Shown here: positions 20,774 through 32,171 of the stretch, piece by piece
Layout of the letters: each line of letters opens with the position of its first letter
Position numbering within the stretch: the first letter of the stretch is position 1
DNA from: Elymus sibiricus
Taxonomy: Eukaryota > Streptophyta > Magnoliopsida > Poales > Poaceae
Direction: 5' to 3'
Assembly: GCA_039707655.1 (NCBI GenBank)
Contig: CM077667.1
Location: 415,691,409-415,755,408, forward strand
Length of the DNA stretch: 64,000 bases
Notes under the pieces: model-generated
What the model saw: only the letters and a program-made list of their open reading frames with translations
Databases searched by the model: none
What the model was told of the DNA's origin: nothing
Position numbers and translations under genes: made by a program

Positions 20774-23344
20774 ATGAACCTCGATGGGACTCCCCTTGTT
20801 GCGGATCCGAAGGATAAGGGCGCGGCTTCCACGGAAGCCAAGTCCTTCACTTCTGAGGATCTGGAATGGGCTCTTGCTAAGCAAAAGGAGGAGCATGATG
20901 CTTCTCTTGAGGCCTTGGTCCAAATGAGATTAGCCACATTAACCACGATGCTTGCATCACCTTCGGGTGGTGTGGCCTCGAGGCCAACTGTGCCTACTCC
21001 TTCACTTGGCCAACAACCTCCTAGCAATGATCAATCTAGTGTTCCATGGCTTTATGCTAGACCTCAAGTTGAGAAACGTAAGTATAATCCTGGAGGAAAA
21101 CCTCCTTTGCTTGATGACAGTTCCGACTTTGCTTTGTGGAGAGTTGGTATGCAGGACCATCTTAGGTACGCCAATGATGCAATGTTGGACATTCTGGAGC
21201 ATGGCTACCACCCTGTCGACCCAAAGAATCTCACTCCAAGAGAAACTTATGACAAGCATCTCAACGACACCACAATCATGTGCATAAGAAAAGGAATGAA
21301 TGATAAGCAAAGGAGACCTTACATACACATCACAAGTGCCAAGGAATTATGGGACATCATTGTAAGGACCAAGACCGGTACCTCCACTCTCCGGCTTGCT
21401 CAGTATGAAATTGCCAAGGGTCAATTGCAAAACTTTTGTTTGGAGAAAGGTGAATCCCCCAAGCAGCTCCTTGAGCGTCTCATGACTCTCACCGCCGACA
21501 TTGAGTCATGTGACTATGACAAGACACAAGACGGATTCAACTTGACTAAGAGGTTTCTCGTGGACAAGCTACTTCATGCTCTTGCTCCATATCATCACCA
21601 AATGGTGTGGGACATAAGACAACATCATGGATTCAAGGAAATGACTCCGGATGACATCATATCCACTTTCCAACTATTCGAAGAGTCAAAGGCAAATGCT
21701 ACAAAACATCTTGCCATGCATGGTACCTCAACATCAAAGATCAATCTTTCTTTGAAGGCCAAGCATGTATGTGAGGAAGAGCAAAGTGAAGAAGAAGAAG
21801 ATGATGATGATGAAGATGGTGATGAGATTGACTCCGATGAGAGCCCTTCATATGAAGACATTGCCCTCTTTGTCAAGAAGTTTAGCGCGGGAAAATTCAA
21901 GGGAAGATTCCAGAAGAAGAAAGTGAGAAAATGCTACAACTGTGAAGAAACCAACCACTTCTCCAACTATTGCCCTTATGAGAAGAGAGAAGTTAAACCA
22001 AGGTTTCCCAAGACCTTTCCAAAGAAGAAGTTGCCAAATCCTATGAACTCCAAGCTCAAGAAGAGAGATGGGAAAGCAATGGTTGCTCATGAAGAATCCG
22101 ATCCAGATGATGTTGGTGGTGTTGCTGGAGTAGCTCAAGATTCTCAAAACACCTTGAGGCTAGTCAACAAGAGTGGTGATGTTGTCACCTACAACTATAT
22201 GAAAGACTACAAGGGCAACGCTCACAAGTGCTTAATGGCAAAGGCCGTGATAGAAGATGGAGAGGACCAAAACTCTCCTGACAAGGTCAAGGTAACCCCA
22301 CGCTCAAATCCTCCTCTTTTCACTCCGTCTACTCCTTGTGATGAGTATCTTGATGCGGAGGATAATTATGATGATGACGATATAGATGATCCTATGCTTG
22401 CTAAACTAAATAAGTTCATGTGCTCCCTTAAAGGAAAGAAGCTCACAATGTTTCGTATGCTTATGGCGATGGTGAGTAAGCACACCATTACCATTAAGGA
22501 ACTCGAAACCCTCGTCATCGAGGAAAAGGAAAAGTATGAAATCCTTGAGCGGAAAGTCCAATATGAGGAAGCACAAAATGATGAACTATGCTTAAAAATT
22601 GGTGCAAACATTGATGATCATGCTAAAAAACTTGCCTCCTTGAAAAAGGCCAAGAACTCTTGCAAGGAGTTGATGAATGATAAAAGTAAGCTTGTGGAAT
22701 CTCATGCTTCTCTCTTTAAGGATTGTGAGCTTCTATTCGTGTCCCTCAAGACTAAGGAAGAGGAGCTCACTCTTCTTACAAAGAGCTTTGAGACGCTCAA
22801 ACTTACTTATCTTGAAACTCTAGCCAAGGTTTACTCCTCACCTATTATCAATGTTGATGCTTGTACTACTAACTCTAGTGGTGACCTAGCATCTATTCTT
22901 GAGGAAAACCGTTTTCTAAAGGCACAACTCGAGAGAGGACTCATGACATGTGCTCAAGGACAAAAGAACCTTAATGAGGTACTGAGCCAACACAATGAGG
23001 TGTTTTCCAAGGAAGGGCTCAGGTTTGATCCAAGCACAAGCAAGAAGAAGACGTCTTCTCAAAAGTGCACCACCCCTCTCAAAGAAACATTTGTACGAGA
23101 AGGGCACAAGGAGAAAGGTAAGGTTGTGAGTGGGAAGGCCACTAGGGTCATGCTCACTCTCAACAAGCCAAAAGAGTTCATGCCTCCATCCTATGTACTT
23201 CGTAAAACAAAGGATGGAGAGGTTTATGCTAAATTTGCTGGTCCTCGTAATGCATTCCAGTTTTATGCTATTTGGGTCCCTAAGACCCTTGTGACTAACT
23301 TGAGAGGTCCCATTGCAAAATGGGTGCCTCCAACCAAGTCATAA
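20774..23344 (+). CDS. gag: E4 Gag polyprotein (856 residues) with zinc knuckle
   Basis: This frame encodes the capsid/nucleocapsid protein that assembles virus-like particles and packages element RNA. It starts at the first ATG after the primer site. Residues about 95-325 form the Copia-type gag polypeptide (UBN2-like) region. An acidic tract follows at about 330-360, then a CCHC zinc knuckle at about 387-403 (CYNCEETNHFSNYC). A long Lys/Glu-rich segment with coiled-coil character spans about 570-760. The frame is uninterrupted. It ends with TAA 23342-23344, and pol lies in another frame. At 856 residues it is long for a Copia gag but typical of SIRE-like elements. Confidence 0.9.
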   Translation: MNLDGTPLVADPKDKGAASTEAKSFTSEDLEWALAKQKEEHDASLEALVQMRLATLTTMLASPSGGVASRPTVPTPSLGQQPPSNDQSSVPWLYARPQVEKRKYNPGGKPPLLDDSSDFALWRVGMQDHLRYANDAMLDILEHGYHPVDPKNLTPRETYDKHLNDTTIMCIRKGMNDKQRRPYIHITSAKELWDIIVRTKTGTSTLRLAQYEIAKGQLQNFCLEKGESPKQLLERLMTLTADIESCDYDKTQDGFNLTKRFLVDKLLHALAPYHHQMVWDIRQHHGFKEMTPDDIISTFQLFEESKANATKHLAMHGTSTSKINLSLKAKHVCEEEQSEEEEDDDDEDGDEIDSDESPSYEDIALFVKKFSAGKFKGRFQKKKVRKCYNCEETNHFSNYCPYEKREVKPRFPKTFPKKKLPNPMNSKLKKRDGKAMVAHEESDPDDVGGVAGVAQDSQNTLRLVNKSGDVVTYNYMKDYKGNAHKCLMAKAVIEDGEDQNSPDKVKVTPRSNPPLFTPSTPCDEYLDAEDNYDDDDIDDPMLAKLNKFMCSLKGKKLTMFRMLMAMVSKHTITIKELETLVIEEKEKYEILERKVQYEEAQNDELCLKIGANIDDHAKKLASLKKAKNSCKELMNDKSKLVESHASLFKDCELLFVSLKTKEEELTLLTKSFETLKLTYLETLAKVYSSPIINVDACTTNSSGDLASILEENRFLKAQLERGLMTCAQGQKNLNEVLSQHNEVFSKEGLRFDPSTSKKKTSSQKCTTPLKETFVREGHKEKGKVVSGKATRVMLTLNKPKEFMPPSYVLRKTKDGEVYAKFAGPRNAFQFYAIWVPKTLVTNLRGPIAKWVPPTKS

Positions 23345-23355
23345 ATCGTGTGTAG

Positions 23356-26300
23356 GTTGCTTTCTCTGGTGGAGTCAAATGGGTGATCGATAGTGGATTT
23401 ACCAACCATATGACCGGAGATAGCAAATTGCTTTTTGATTTCATGGAAGCTATTCAACCATTTATGAGCATTGTGTTTGGTGGAGGATCAAAAGGACAGT
23501 TACTCGGGTTGGGAAAGGTGGCTATCACAAATGACATGTCTCTTGCAAATGTCATGCTTGTCCAATCCCTTAAATACCATTTGCTTTCTGTTCGCCAATT
23601 GGCTTCCGTTGGTTATGATACACTATTTGGACTAACGGATGTGAAAGTCTTTAAGAGAGATACTCTCGAAGTGGCTTTTGTTGGAGAGTTGGATGGCAAC
23701 CTTTACACGATTGATTTCTCGAAAGAGAGCACATTCCATGCAACTTGTCTAATGGCCAAGACTGACAAGGGGTGGCTATGGCATCGCCGGCTAGCCCATG
23801 TCGACATGAGAAATCTTCAAGATCTCTTAAAGGGTAATCACATCCTTGGACTAACCAATGTCTCTTTTGAGAAAGATCGTGCGTGTAGTGCATGCATAGC
23901 CGGGAAGCAACATCAGTCAAAGCACCCACCCAAGAATATTGTATCTACCTCAAGGCCTTTGGAGCTCCTTCATGTGGATCTTTTTGGGCCTCCTTCATGG
24001 GATAGTCTTGGTGGGAAAAAGTATGGACTTGTAATTGTTGATGATTACTCAAGATACACATGAGTGTTTTTCCTCAAGTCCAAGGACGAAACGAAGATCA
24101 CCTTCATTGATTTTGCCAAGCAAGCCCAACACAAGTTTGACAAAGAAATCTTGGCAATAAGAAGTGATAATGGCTCCGAGTTCAAGAACTACACCTTGGA
24201 AGAATTTCTTAGTGATGAAGGGATTGAGCATCAATATTCCGCACCGTACACTCCACAACAAAATGGTGTAGCCGAGAGGAAGAATCGTACACTTGTGGAA
24301 ATGGCAAGGTCCATGTTGGATGAATACAAGTCACCACATAGTTTTTGGGGCGAGGCTGTCAACACCGCATGCCATGCATCAAACCGGCTCTTCCTCCGCA
24401 CGATATTGGAGAAGACTCCATATGAGCTCCTAACCGGGAACAAGCCAAATGTCAAGTACTTTCGTGTATTTGGATGCAAGTGTTTCATCCTCAACAAGAG
24501 AGAACGGTTAGGAAAATTTCAATCCAAAACAATTGAGGGGATATTTGTTGGTTATGGATCAAACTCTCATGCCTATAGAGTCTAAAACAAATCCAATGGA
24601 TGTGTTGTAGAAACTTGTGACGTGGTGTTTGATGAATTTAATGGCTCCCATGGGGAGCAAGTTGATCTAAGTGATGTAGGTGAAGATCCCTCTCAAGATA
24701 TTTTGACCATGGGTGTTGGTGCTCTTCTTCCAATGGAACAAGAACCTCATGATGATGATGAATAAGATGGAAGTTTCTCTCATCCTCAAGCCACTTCAAC
24801 ACCCATACCTCCACAAGATCCTATTGCTCAAGTTAGCCCCATGGTTCAAGATCAAGAAGGCGAACTAGTTCCTCACCATGATCACATTCAAGAACAAGAT
24901 CATCACCAAGAGCAACAACAAGAAAGTGCAATCATTGATGATGAACCTCAACAAATGCAACATGAAGAAGAAGATCTTCCACCACACATTAATGATCCAT
25001 ATGTTGAGGATGTGGATGATGGAAATGAAGTTGAACCTCGTGAAACCCTAACCTCCATCATGCCACGAGTGGCCGGTCGTGTTGATGTTGATCAAATTCT
25101 TAACGGCATATCGGAAGGTAGAGTCACTCATAAACAATTGACAAACTTTTGTGCTCACTTTTCGTTTGTCTCTAGTGTTGAGCCACTCAAGGTACAAGAT
25201 GCATTGATGGACAATGATTGGCTCGTTGCTATGCAAGAAGAGTTGAACAGTTTCGAACGCAACAAAGTGTGGTCATTAGTCAAGAGACCAAGTAAGGAAC
25301 ACAATGTCATTGGAACAAAATGGATTTTCAAGAACAAGAAAGATGAGAATGGCGTAATCATCCGCAACAAGGCAAGGTTAGTGGCACAAGGGTACTCACA
25401 AGTTGAAGGTTTGGACTTTGATGAGACCTTTGCTCCCGTTGCCCGTCTTGAATCTATTCGCATCTTACTTGCGTATGCTGCTTTCAATGGTTTTACATTA
25501 CATCAAATGGATGTGAAGAGTGCTTTCCTTAACGGTCCTCTACAAGAATAAGTATATGTATCACAACCACCTGGGTTTGTTGATCCCGATCACAAAGACT
25601 ATGTGTATAAACTTCACAAGGCTTTGTATGGCCTCAAACAAGCACCTCGTGCTTGGTATGATCATCTTAAGAAGTTTCTACTCGATGATGGTTTTGTGAG
25701 AGGGGTGATCGATCCCACTCTATTTACTAAGAGGGAAAAAGGTGATTTGATCTTATGCCAAATCTATGTAGATGACATCATTTTTGGTTCTCCTAACATT
25801 CATTTGTGCAAGAAGTTTGCGGCCTCCATGACCAAGACCTTTGAGATGTCACTCAATGCGGACTTGAAGTTCTTTCTCGGATTTCAAATACAACAATTTC
25901 AAGAAGGAATTTTCTTGTCTCAAACAAAATACCTCAAGGATATTCTAGAGAAGTTTTACATGACAAATGCTAACCCATGTAAGACACCCATGCCTACAAA
26001 ACTTGTTCTCACTGAAGACACCAACGGTATTCCTTTTGACCCATCTATTTACCGCTCTATGATTGGTTCATTGCTTTATCTTTGTGCATCTAGACCAGAC
26101 ATCATGTTAAGTGTAGGCATATGTGCAAGATTTCAAGCTTCCCCTAGGGAAAGTCATCATAAGGCGGTTAAGCATAGTCTTAGATACCTTGTTCAGACCC
26201 CAAAGTTGGGTCTATGGTACCCCAAGGATGCCAAGTTTGATCTCATTGGGTACACGGATGCGGATTGGGCCGGAGACAAAGTGGGAAGGAAGTCTACCTC

Positions 26301-26718
26301 CGGTGCATGTCAATTTCTTGGACGCTCCTTGGTAAGTTGGTCCTCGAAGAAGCAGAATTGTGTCTCTCTCTCCACCGCCGAAGCAGAATACATTGCAACC
26401 GCAAGTTGTGCCACTCAATTACTATGGATGAGGCAAACTTTGAAGGATTATGGCATCACTTACAGACATGTGCCTCTTCTCTGTGATAATGAAAGTGCCA
26501 TCAAGATTGCCGAGAACCCTATTGATCACCCTCGCACAAAGCATATTGATATTAGGTATCACTTCTTGAGAGACCATGTGCAAAAAGGTGACATTGATAT
26601 TGCTCATGTTGGTACGGATATGCAACTCGCCGACATTTTCACCAAACCATTGGATGAAGCAAGGTTTTGTCAACTTAGGCGTGAACTTGGTATCTTGGAG
26701 CTTGATAGCATTATGTGA
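23356..26718 (+). pseudogene. pol: E4 pol: protease, integrase, reverse transcriptase, RNase H, with four nonsense codons
   Basis: The Copia-order polyprotein is read in one frame. The protease motif is DSGFTNHMTG (usual DSGCTNHM) near 23386. The integrase zinc region (WHRRLAH, CSACIAGKQ) lies at about 23780-23910, and the catalytic residues are visible as HVDLFG, RSDNGSEF and NGVAERKNRT. RT carries YVDDIIFGS near 25770. RNase H follows (STAEAEY, CDNESAI, KHIDIRYHF). In-frame stops lie at 24061-24063 (TGA), 24583-24585, 24763-24765 and 25549-25551 (all TAA). No frameshift is seen inside pol, so decay is by point mutation only. The gag-to-pol step changes frame, which may be a natural expression device or a mutation. 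Confidence 0.92.
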
Positions 26719-27156
26719 AATCTAGTACCCGTGCATGCATTTACTTCATGTCTTGTCTTGATGTAGGCATATATTTAGGGGGAGACATTCAACTCATGAG
26801 TACTCTCACCCTATATAATGCATAAATAGAACAAACACTCTCAAAGTTACCATGGTTTTTCAAACTATGGTGCTTTCAATGATGGAGTCGTGACTATGTA
26901 CCCAAGGTTCAAATCTTTGCGGTAATATGTCACATATGCTCAAACATGGTGACTTCGGTCACCGCTCGTGTATTGCTTATATGAATCTTTCTAAGCTTAA
27001 TGTTATTGGGTATCTTGCTCATCGTACTATAGCCCTATAATTTTTTAGGAACTACATCTCTAAATCTCCTTGGCGGAGTCTATATCCAATATCATTATAT
27101 GGCCCATAAAAATCTTCCTCACAGACCCTCTCTGAAAAACTGCCTCTTTCCAGTGG
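26719..27156 (+). other. E4 spacer between pol and the ORF3 promoter region
   Basis: No gene is seen. It contains a polypurine-like AGGGGGAGA at 26777-26785, about 60 bp after the pol stop. Confidence 0.7.
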
Positions 27157-27593
27157 CCGGACATCCGGCCCACTGCCGGACATTCGGGCCCTGGCAGTTT
27201 CTGCTGCTCAAAATCGATCAGGCTATTCCAGTGGCCGGACATCCGGGCCCTGGATATTCTTTCTCTGACCCCCAGTCGCCGGATATCTGGGCTTGACCCC
27301 CCGGATGTCCGGCTCGTACGCGCTCACCTCACATAAAGCAGGGGGGCTCAGGATTTGGGGGCAGTTCCCCATCTCGTTTCGGCCCGCCCTCCACCTATCC
27401 CCACGCCGCCGCCGGGCATTGCTCCGGCCCGCCCCGGCCATCTCCTCCGACCTTCAGCCTTCGGTCTCTCCTCCCCACCCTCGTCTCTCCCCGATCTACT
27501 CTTCCACCCAATCCATTTCCTGGGTTGTGGTGTGAATCACTCGGGGAGGACCACTGTTGGTGTTGGATCGAGGGTCAGCCTCCGGAGTTCTCC
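27157..27593 (+). promoter_or_regulatory. E4 internal promoter candidate: palindrome cluster, ATAAAG box and leader of ORF3
   Basis: Five copies of the LTR palindrome lie at 27157-27168, 27176-27187, 27235-27246, 27279-27290 and 27301-27312 (CCGGACATCCGG is the reverse complement of CCGGATGTCCGG). About 20 bp further is ACATAAAGC (27330), then a C/T- and GC-rich leader of about 250 bp to the ATG at 27594. This repeats the LTR order of palindromes, TATA, transcript. Promoter activity is inferred. Confidence 0.55.
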
Positions 27594-28958
27594 ATGGCGC
27601 GCACCAAGCAGTGCGGCCCTCCTCCTTCATCCCGGGTCGATCCCCGCCAAGGTTCTACCAACTCCGAGGAACATGTCTGGCCTAAGAAGAAAAAGTCCGC
27701 CACCGGATCCAGTCATAGCCGTCCGAAACGTCGGGCTCCCTCACCCAGTCCGAGTGCCTCTGTTCCGGATGATGAGGACTATGTTGTTGAGGAAGAGGAG
27801 GACATTGCTCCTCGGTGCTCCATTGGTCTGTCGAAGCCGGGCACACGGAGGGCACCCATGCCTCCGGTCTGGGGCTCTACGATGCCCATTGCCCATGGTC
27901 GTCCCATCTCCATGGAGATCCCTATCAGTGGCGATCGCCCCATTCATGATTTCAAGACGGTGGGTGCCGGCCCATATCTTGAGTTCCGGCGAGATACAAA
28001 CCAGTTTGAGATGGTGGCTGATGCAGAGGATCCTAGGTTCCGTACTCGTATGAAGCAGGATCTCTACTCTAGCTTCGTCCGCGGTCGTGGACTTGCTCCT
28101 CATAAATACTTGGATCTTCAATTCATGCGTGATCATCCTGCCATGTTTCCTGACAACCCAGTCAAGATCATTGATGATATGACTCTCGGTCCAGCAATGA
28201 CCTTTAAGTGTGATTGGAATGAAGCTGCCATCCTTCAGTTCTATGCCACTTGTTTCTTTGGCCCAAACAACACTCTCACCTGGATGACCGACGATACTAT
28301 GCTGAGCACCACCTATGACCGTTTTGTTCAGATTTTGGGATTCTCTGGTGTTAGCCATCAGATCCACAGTCTGGATCCACTACATAAGCCCAAGGGGATT
28401 GATGTTTGCATGCCTCTTGTTAAGCCTAACACTCAGCTCACCCCGGAGGAACGTGAGTATCCTCCCAATGAGGTATCCATCTTCAGGTCTCCCTACTACA
28501 TACTATTTCAGTGTGTGCTTCGCACTCTCTACCCTAAGAAGGGAGATCGCTCGAGGGCTCGCAACTACTGCATTGATTTGCTGGTACGTATGCATGACGA
28601 GCCTACAGAGCCACTTGACACGGCCCATTACCTTTGGCATGAGATCCGTGTATCCAACTTTCTTCAGTCGCGTCAATTCCCTCATGCTCCATTCATTCAG
28701 GCGCTGATTGATCACACTACCCCCTTTGAGGTTGCCAAGCCTGTTGTGCATTCCATTTGGAAACCTCCGGCTCATATGCGCATGTCAGCTCCTGCCCCGT
28801 CTGCTGCTCCTCCTCAGCCCAGGAGGTACGCTATTGGGACTCAGCCCAAGGTGTCCTCCGTGCCTTCCTCATCGACCGTGCCTCGTGGCCGTCTTGCCTC
28901 GTTCTTGGGTAAGGCTCAATCTGCTATTATGAAGGCTATCACCTTTAACTGTCAGTAA
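27594..28958 (+). CDS. E4 ORF3: extra protein after pol (454 residues, formerly about 520)
   Basis: The ATG at 27594 is chosen because it follows the leader; an in-frame ATG at 27525 is also possible. The N-terminus (to about residue 75) is basic, proline- and serine-rich with KKKKS, a likely nuclear signal. The central 200 residues form a helical domain with ILQFYAT, TLTWMTDD, YDRFVQILG and later IRVSNFLQSRQFPHAPFIQ. The same elements appear in E8 ORF3 (MQFYSTAHF, IVWMTEGT, AAILG). No membrane segment is present. The TAA at 28956-28958 is probably premature, because the same frame stays open, with a similar acidic/Ser-rich tail, to the TGA at 29154-29156. Function unknown. SIRE-type elements are known for 'env-like' ORFs here, but this one has no envelope features. 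Confidence 0.75.
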   Translation: MARTKQCGPPPSSRVDPRQGSTNSEEHVWPKKKKSATGSSHSRPKRRAPSPSPSASVPDDEDYVVEEEEDIAPRCSIGLSKPGTRRAPMPPVWGSTMPIAHGRPISMEIPISGDRPIHDFKTVGAGPYLEFRRDTNQFEMVADAEDPRFRTRMKQDLYSSFVRGRGLAPHKYLDLQFMRDHPAMFPDNPVKIIDDMTLGPAMTFKCDWNEAAILQFYATCFFGPNNTLTWMTDDTMLSTTYDRFVQILGFSGVSHQIHSLDPLHKPKGIDVCMPLVKPNTQLTPEEREYPPNEVSIFRSPYYILFQCVLRTLYPKKGDRSRARNYCIDLLVRMHDEPTEPLDTAHYLWHEIRVSNFLQSRQFPHAPFIQALIDHTTPFEVAKPVVHSIWKPPAHMRMSAPAPSAAPPQPRRYAIGTQPKVSSVPSSSTVPRGRLASFLGKAQSAIMKAITFNCQ

Positions 28959-29156
28959 AATCATGATGTTCAGAGTCGCCTCATTCTCTCCAAGAACCAG
29001 CTCAAGCAGCGCCTTCGTGACCGTGGGAGTCCAGTGAGCGATGATGATCCCATTCCCGCTGCACCGTCCACTTCCTCCTCCGGGTTCCCATCTCGTGACG
29101 AGTACACTGAGTTCTTTGAGGGGGTGGCTGATGATGTTGACATCCGCCAGGAGTGA

Positions 29157-29577
29157 TTTCCTTCGTGTTCCTCTAGTTGCCTTCGCCCCTTTTTGCCTGT
29201 TGCTGTCAAAGGGGGAGAAGTAGTACCTTAGATGCCTAGATGTCAGACTCTATGTTCTCTATTATTCAAACTTTATATGTATGCTACAAGTGGTACTTGG
29301 TCGTGTAAGACTATCTTATCATCTATGAGTCTATGGGTTGATGATGTATCTCATATACTTGCATGCCATATCTCTGTTTGGTTGGTATTTTGTCCTCACT
29401 TTTGTGTCATATGCAAACATGTAATGTGTGCATTGAATTATAATTAATCATCTTATGCACACATTGAGGGGGAGCAAAATCAAATAGGAACATATGTATT
29501 ATGCTCTCATGTATTACGCTGCAAAATGTATTTTCTTCTTTTGTGTGGTACTACATGTATGATTGTCATCAACAAAC
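29157..29577 (+). other. E4 3' non-coding region with repeated polypurine tracts
   Basis: No gene is seen. It contains CAAAGGGGGAGAAG at about 29207-29220, 50 bp after the ORF3 frame, and AGGGGGAG at 29467-29474. E8 has the first of these motifs at the same place after its ORF3. Confidence 0.75.
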
Positions 29578-29591
29578 AAAAAGGGGGAGAT
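29578..29591 (+). other. E4 polypurine tract
   Basis: AAAAAGGGGGAGAT directly before the 3' LTR: the plus-strand primer. Confidence 0.9.
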
Positions 29592-31080
29592 TGAAAGTGC
29601 AATCATGCCTTTACATCAAGTTTTGATGTTGATGACAATATACATGTAGGGGACTAACTATGTTCGTCAAGTAAATCTCAGGTGTTAGTCCCCGGATGAC
29701 AAAGGTGTGTGGATCATGAACATATGGAGTTGATATTACTCAAGGAAGAAATACTAGATCAAAAAGATTGTATATTTGTTTGTTCTTGAGTATAGGGATC
29801 CCGCACTATTAAGAGGGGATCGGTAGGGGTAGTGAAGGACTTTCTCATGTTACAAAAACCTTGCTTCTCCATCTTAGGCACATACACAAAAAAACTGCAG
29901 GAGAAACTCTGCCTCTGTTCCCATGCCGGATGTCCGGCCTGCTCGCCGGATGCCCGGGCTGCTCTGCCGGATATCCGGCCCCTGCTATCTAGAGTACACC
30001 GAACGGGTGGTGAAATCCCCGGATGTCCGGCCTCCTTGCTGGATGTCCGTGCTCTCCTGTGTCCCCAGATATCCGGGATGACCTGCCGGATGTCCGGATC
30101 TTTGCTGTCCAGAGAGCATCTGTTCTGTGATGTTTTCTCCGGATGTCCGGGCACCACGCCGGATGTCCGGGCTTTACCCCGGATGTCCGGCCTCTCTGTT
30201 TTATTCTAGCCTCTCTGCTTTATTACACAGACGTCACAGTATGCCGGATGTCCGGCCCCTAGCCCGGATGTCCGGCCTATCTCTGTCACTTACACTACAA
30301 CGGCCATATTTGCTCCAATACTATATATAGCCTTCTTCCTCCACAGGAGAAGGTTGACCATTCACTTCGAGCAATCCCTAGAACACATTTCACTCTCTCT
30401 CTCTCTCACTCTCATACACCAAATCTTAGATCCCGAAGGGATTTGAGAGCATTTGGGAGAAGTTGTCCAATCAAGTGATAGATCCACTCCTTCCCCTTCT
30501 TTACACCAAAGGAATTCGTGATTTGAGCAAGTCTTGAGCTTTTCCCCATCGTTCTTGTTACTCTTGGAGGTTGGAGACTCCTAGGCGGTAGGAGTCCTTC
30601 GGAGAGGAATCGACCATTGTGATTACCCCCGGAAAGTTTGTGAAGGTTTGGAGACCACCTCAAGGTCTACCACTAGTGGTTGGGAATCGCCTTCGTGGTG
30701 ATATCTCAAAGATAGAATAGGGTGAGCCTTCGTGGCGTTGGTGTGCCTTCGTGGTAACACCCACCTCTCTAAACGGCGACGTAGCTTCCCTCCAAGGAAG
30801 TGAACATCGGCATACATCCTCGCCTCTCGGAGTTGCGGTTATTCCTAACCCTAACTTCCTACTTGTGGTTATTTGTCTCTTAGTCTTTACTTATATCATA
30901 TTGTGCTTGCTTACTCATATGCTTGTGGTACTTGTTTACCTTGCTTAACTCTTAGCATCATACTTGCAATTGTTAGGCTCACTTTCATATTCCGCATTAT
31001 TGCCTAAAATTGCTAAGTAACAATTAAAATTTGTAATTGTACCTATTCACCCCCCCTCTAGGTCCATCTCGATCCTTTCA
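29592..31080 (+). repeat. E4 3' LTR
   Basis: 1489 bp, homologous to the 5' LTR throughout. The palindrome array lies at 29926-30275 and the TATA box at 30321-30330. It ends ...CTTTCA and is followed by the TCCCG duplication. Confidence 0.95.
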
Positions 31081-31085
31081 TCCCG
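31081..31085 (+). other. Target site duplication of E4, right copy (TCCCG)
   Basis: Identical to 19207-19211. Confidence 0.95.
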
Positions 31086-32085
31086 GCAAAAGAATGAGCA
31101 ACTATATGTGCATAACGAAAATATGTTCGGATTTTTTACCTACAAACCGTTCTTTCCGTCCTTTTAAGTGGGTTCATAAAGCCGGCTGAACGTTAGTTGA
31201 TTATTATTTCAATAATATAAAAAATATATTTCATAAAATATATATTATGTTTTGAATCCACCAAATAAATGCTTTGTACTATTTTTTCTAAATAACAGGA
31301 TTATTATCTTTTTTCGACAATGACGTTGCAGACTTGCAGCTCCTAGAAAAATAAATACGCACTACCTTTTTTCTAAATAACAGAATTATAGTATCTATCC
31401 AACTATTAAAGTTTATAACTCTTTTACATAAAAAAAACTTTTGCATGTACAATTTTCGTGGCCATTTTTTGTGGGGAAATAACACTCTACTGCCTATTTT
31501 ATTGTAAAACTTTTGTGGCAATTTTTTTCACCCGTGTAGACTCTGAATGGTTGATTCCCTGAGTCATGATTTGTTTTTCTTTTGTACACGTGTCAATCAT
31601 GATATTTGCATGCAATATATATTCTAGCTTTCCTGGAGTTCTTTATCAATTTGATGTTCTCCGGCCGAGCTTCATGTTGCATGCAATCCACGCTCATGCA
31701 CGTAAGAGGTACACTATGCGTCTATGCCTTGACTTCTACATGCAAAAGAACTCATGCAAATTAATGTCTTGGAGATATCACCCAAACGTTACATGCGTAC
31801 TTATATGGATTACCATGGCACGGCCGTGTACTTATTGGACTTCAACTGGAATCCGTTTGTGCCTACATGGAATAGGTTGGTGTATGGACTCCTCTTTCCT
31901 ATATCCGATGGCATTTTTTTTCTTTCTGAAACGAAGATAGCCGATGGAATCGTTTCGCGTACATACTCTGTTTTCCTGCCTGGCCTTTCCAAGTTCATAT
32001 CATCCAATCACTACCGTTGATTTAACATAACTCTATAATATTTAATCTCTACCGTATGTTTTCTATCGTTTTAATAATATAATAG
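31086..32085. other. AT-rich right part of the unclassified insert
   Basis: Non-coding as far as can be seen; short ORFs only. It is AT-rich with several ATATAT runs. Confidence 0.6.
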
Positions 32086-32171
32086 ATAAGCATGATGCTA
32101 CTAGGTCCATATTTTGTTTTTATCGACACCTCTCTCTCAAACCATGTGGACATGCTTTTCAATATCGGTTT

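Larger units (their letters stand above)
19212..31080 (+). mobile_element. E4: full-length SIRE/Maximus-like Copia retrotransposon with extra ORF
   Basis: E4 is complete, with LTRs 19212-20719 and 29592-31080 and exact TCCCG duplications. Order: LTR, initiator-Met primer site, gag with zinc knuckle, pol (protease, integrase, RT, RNase H in Copia order), palindrome cluster, ORF3, non-coding region, polypurine tract, LTR. A large gag and an extra ORF after pol fit the SIRE lineage of Copia. Pol has four nonsense codons, so this copy cannot act alone. The LTRs differ by a few dozen substitutions, a deletion of about 20 bp between palindromes (3' copy) and a CT-repeat length change. Confidence 0.92.
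18166..32085. mobile_element. Unclassified AT-rich insertion into E3 (about 2 kb without E4)
   Basis: Comparison of E3 with E5 shows that E3 sequence stops near TTGCTGTTATAA (about 18165) and resumes near AAGCATGATGC (about 32088). The material between, minus E4, is about 2 kb: 18166-19211 and 31086-32085. The left end has a small GU-paired hairpin (CCCGTGCATTTGTGCGG). The right end is TTTTAATAATATAATAGAT. ATAA occurs at both edges. No terminal inverted repeats or transposase are seen, so its class is open. No ORF of interest occurs inside. Confidence 0.4.

Noticed and set aside
27355..28053. 232-codon ORF overlapping the start of E4 ORF3 in another frame
   Set aside because: Shadow frame; the ORF3 frame has cross-element homology and the longer open length.
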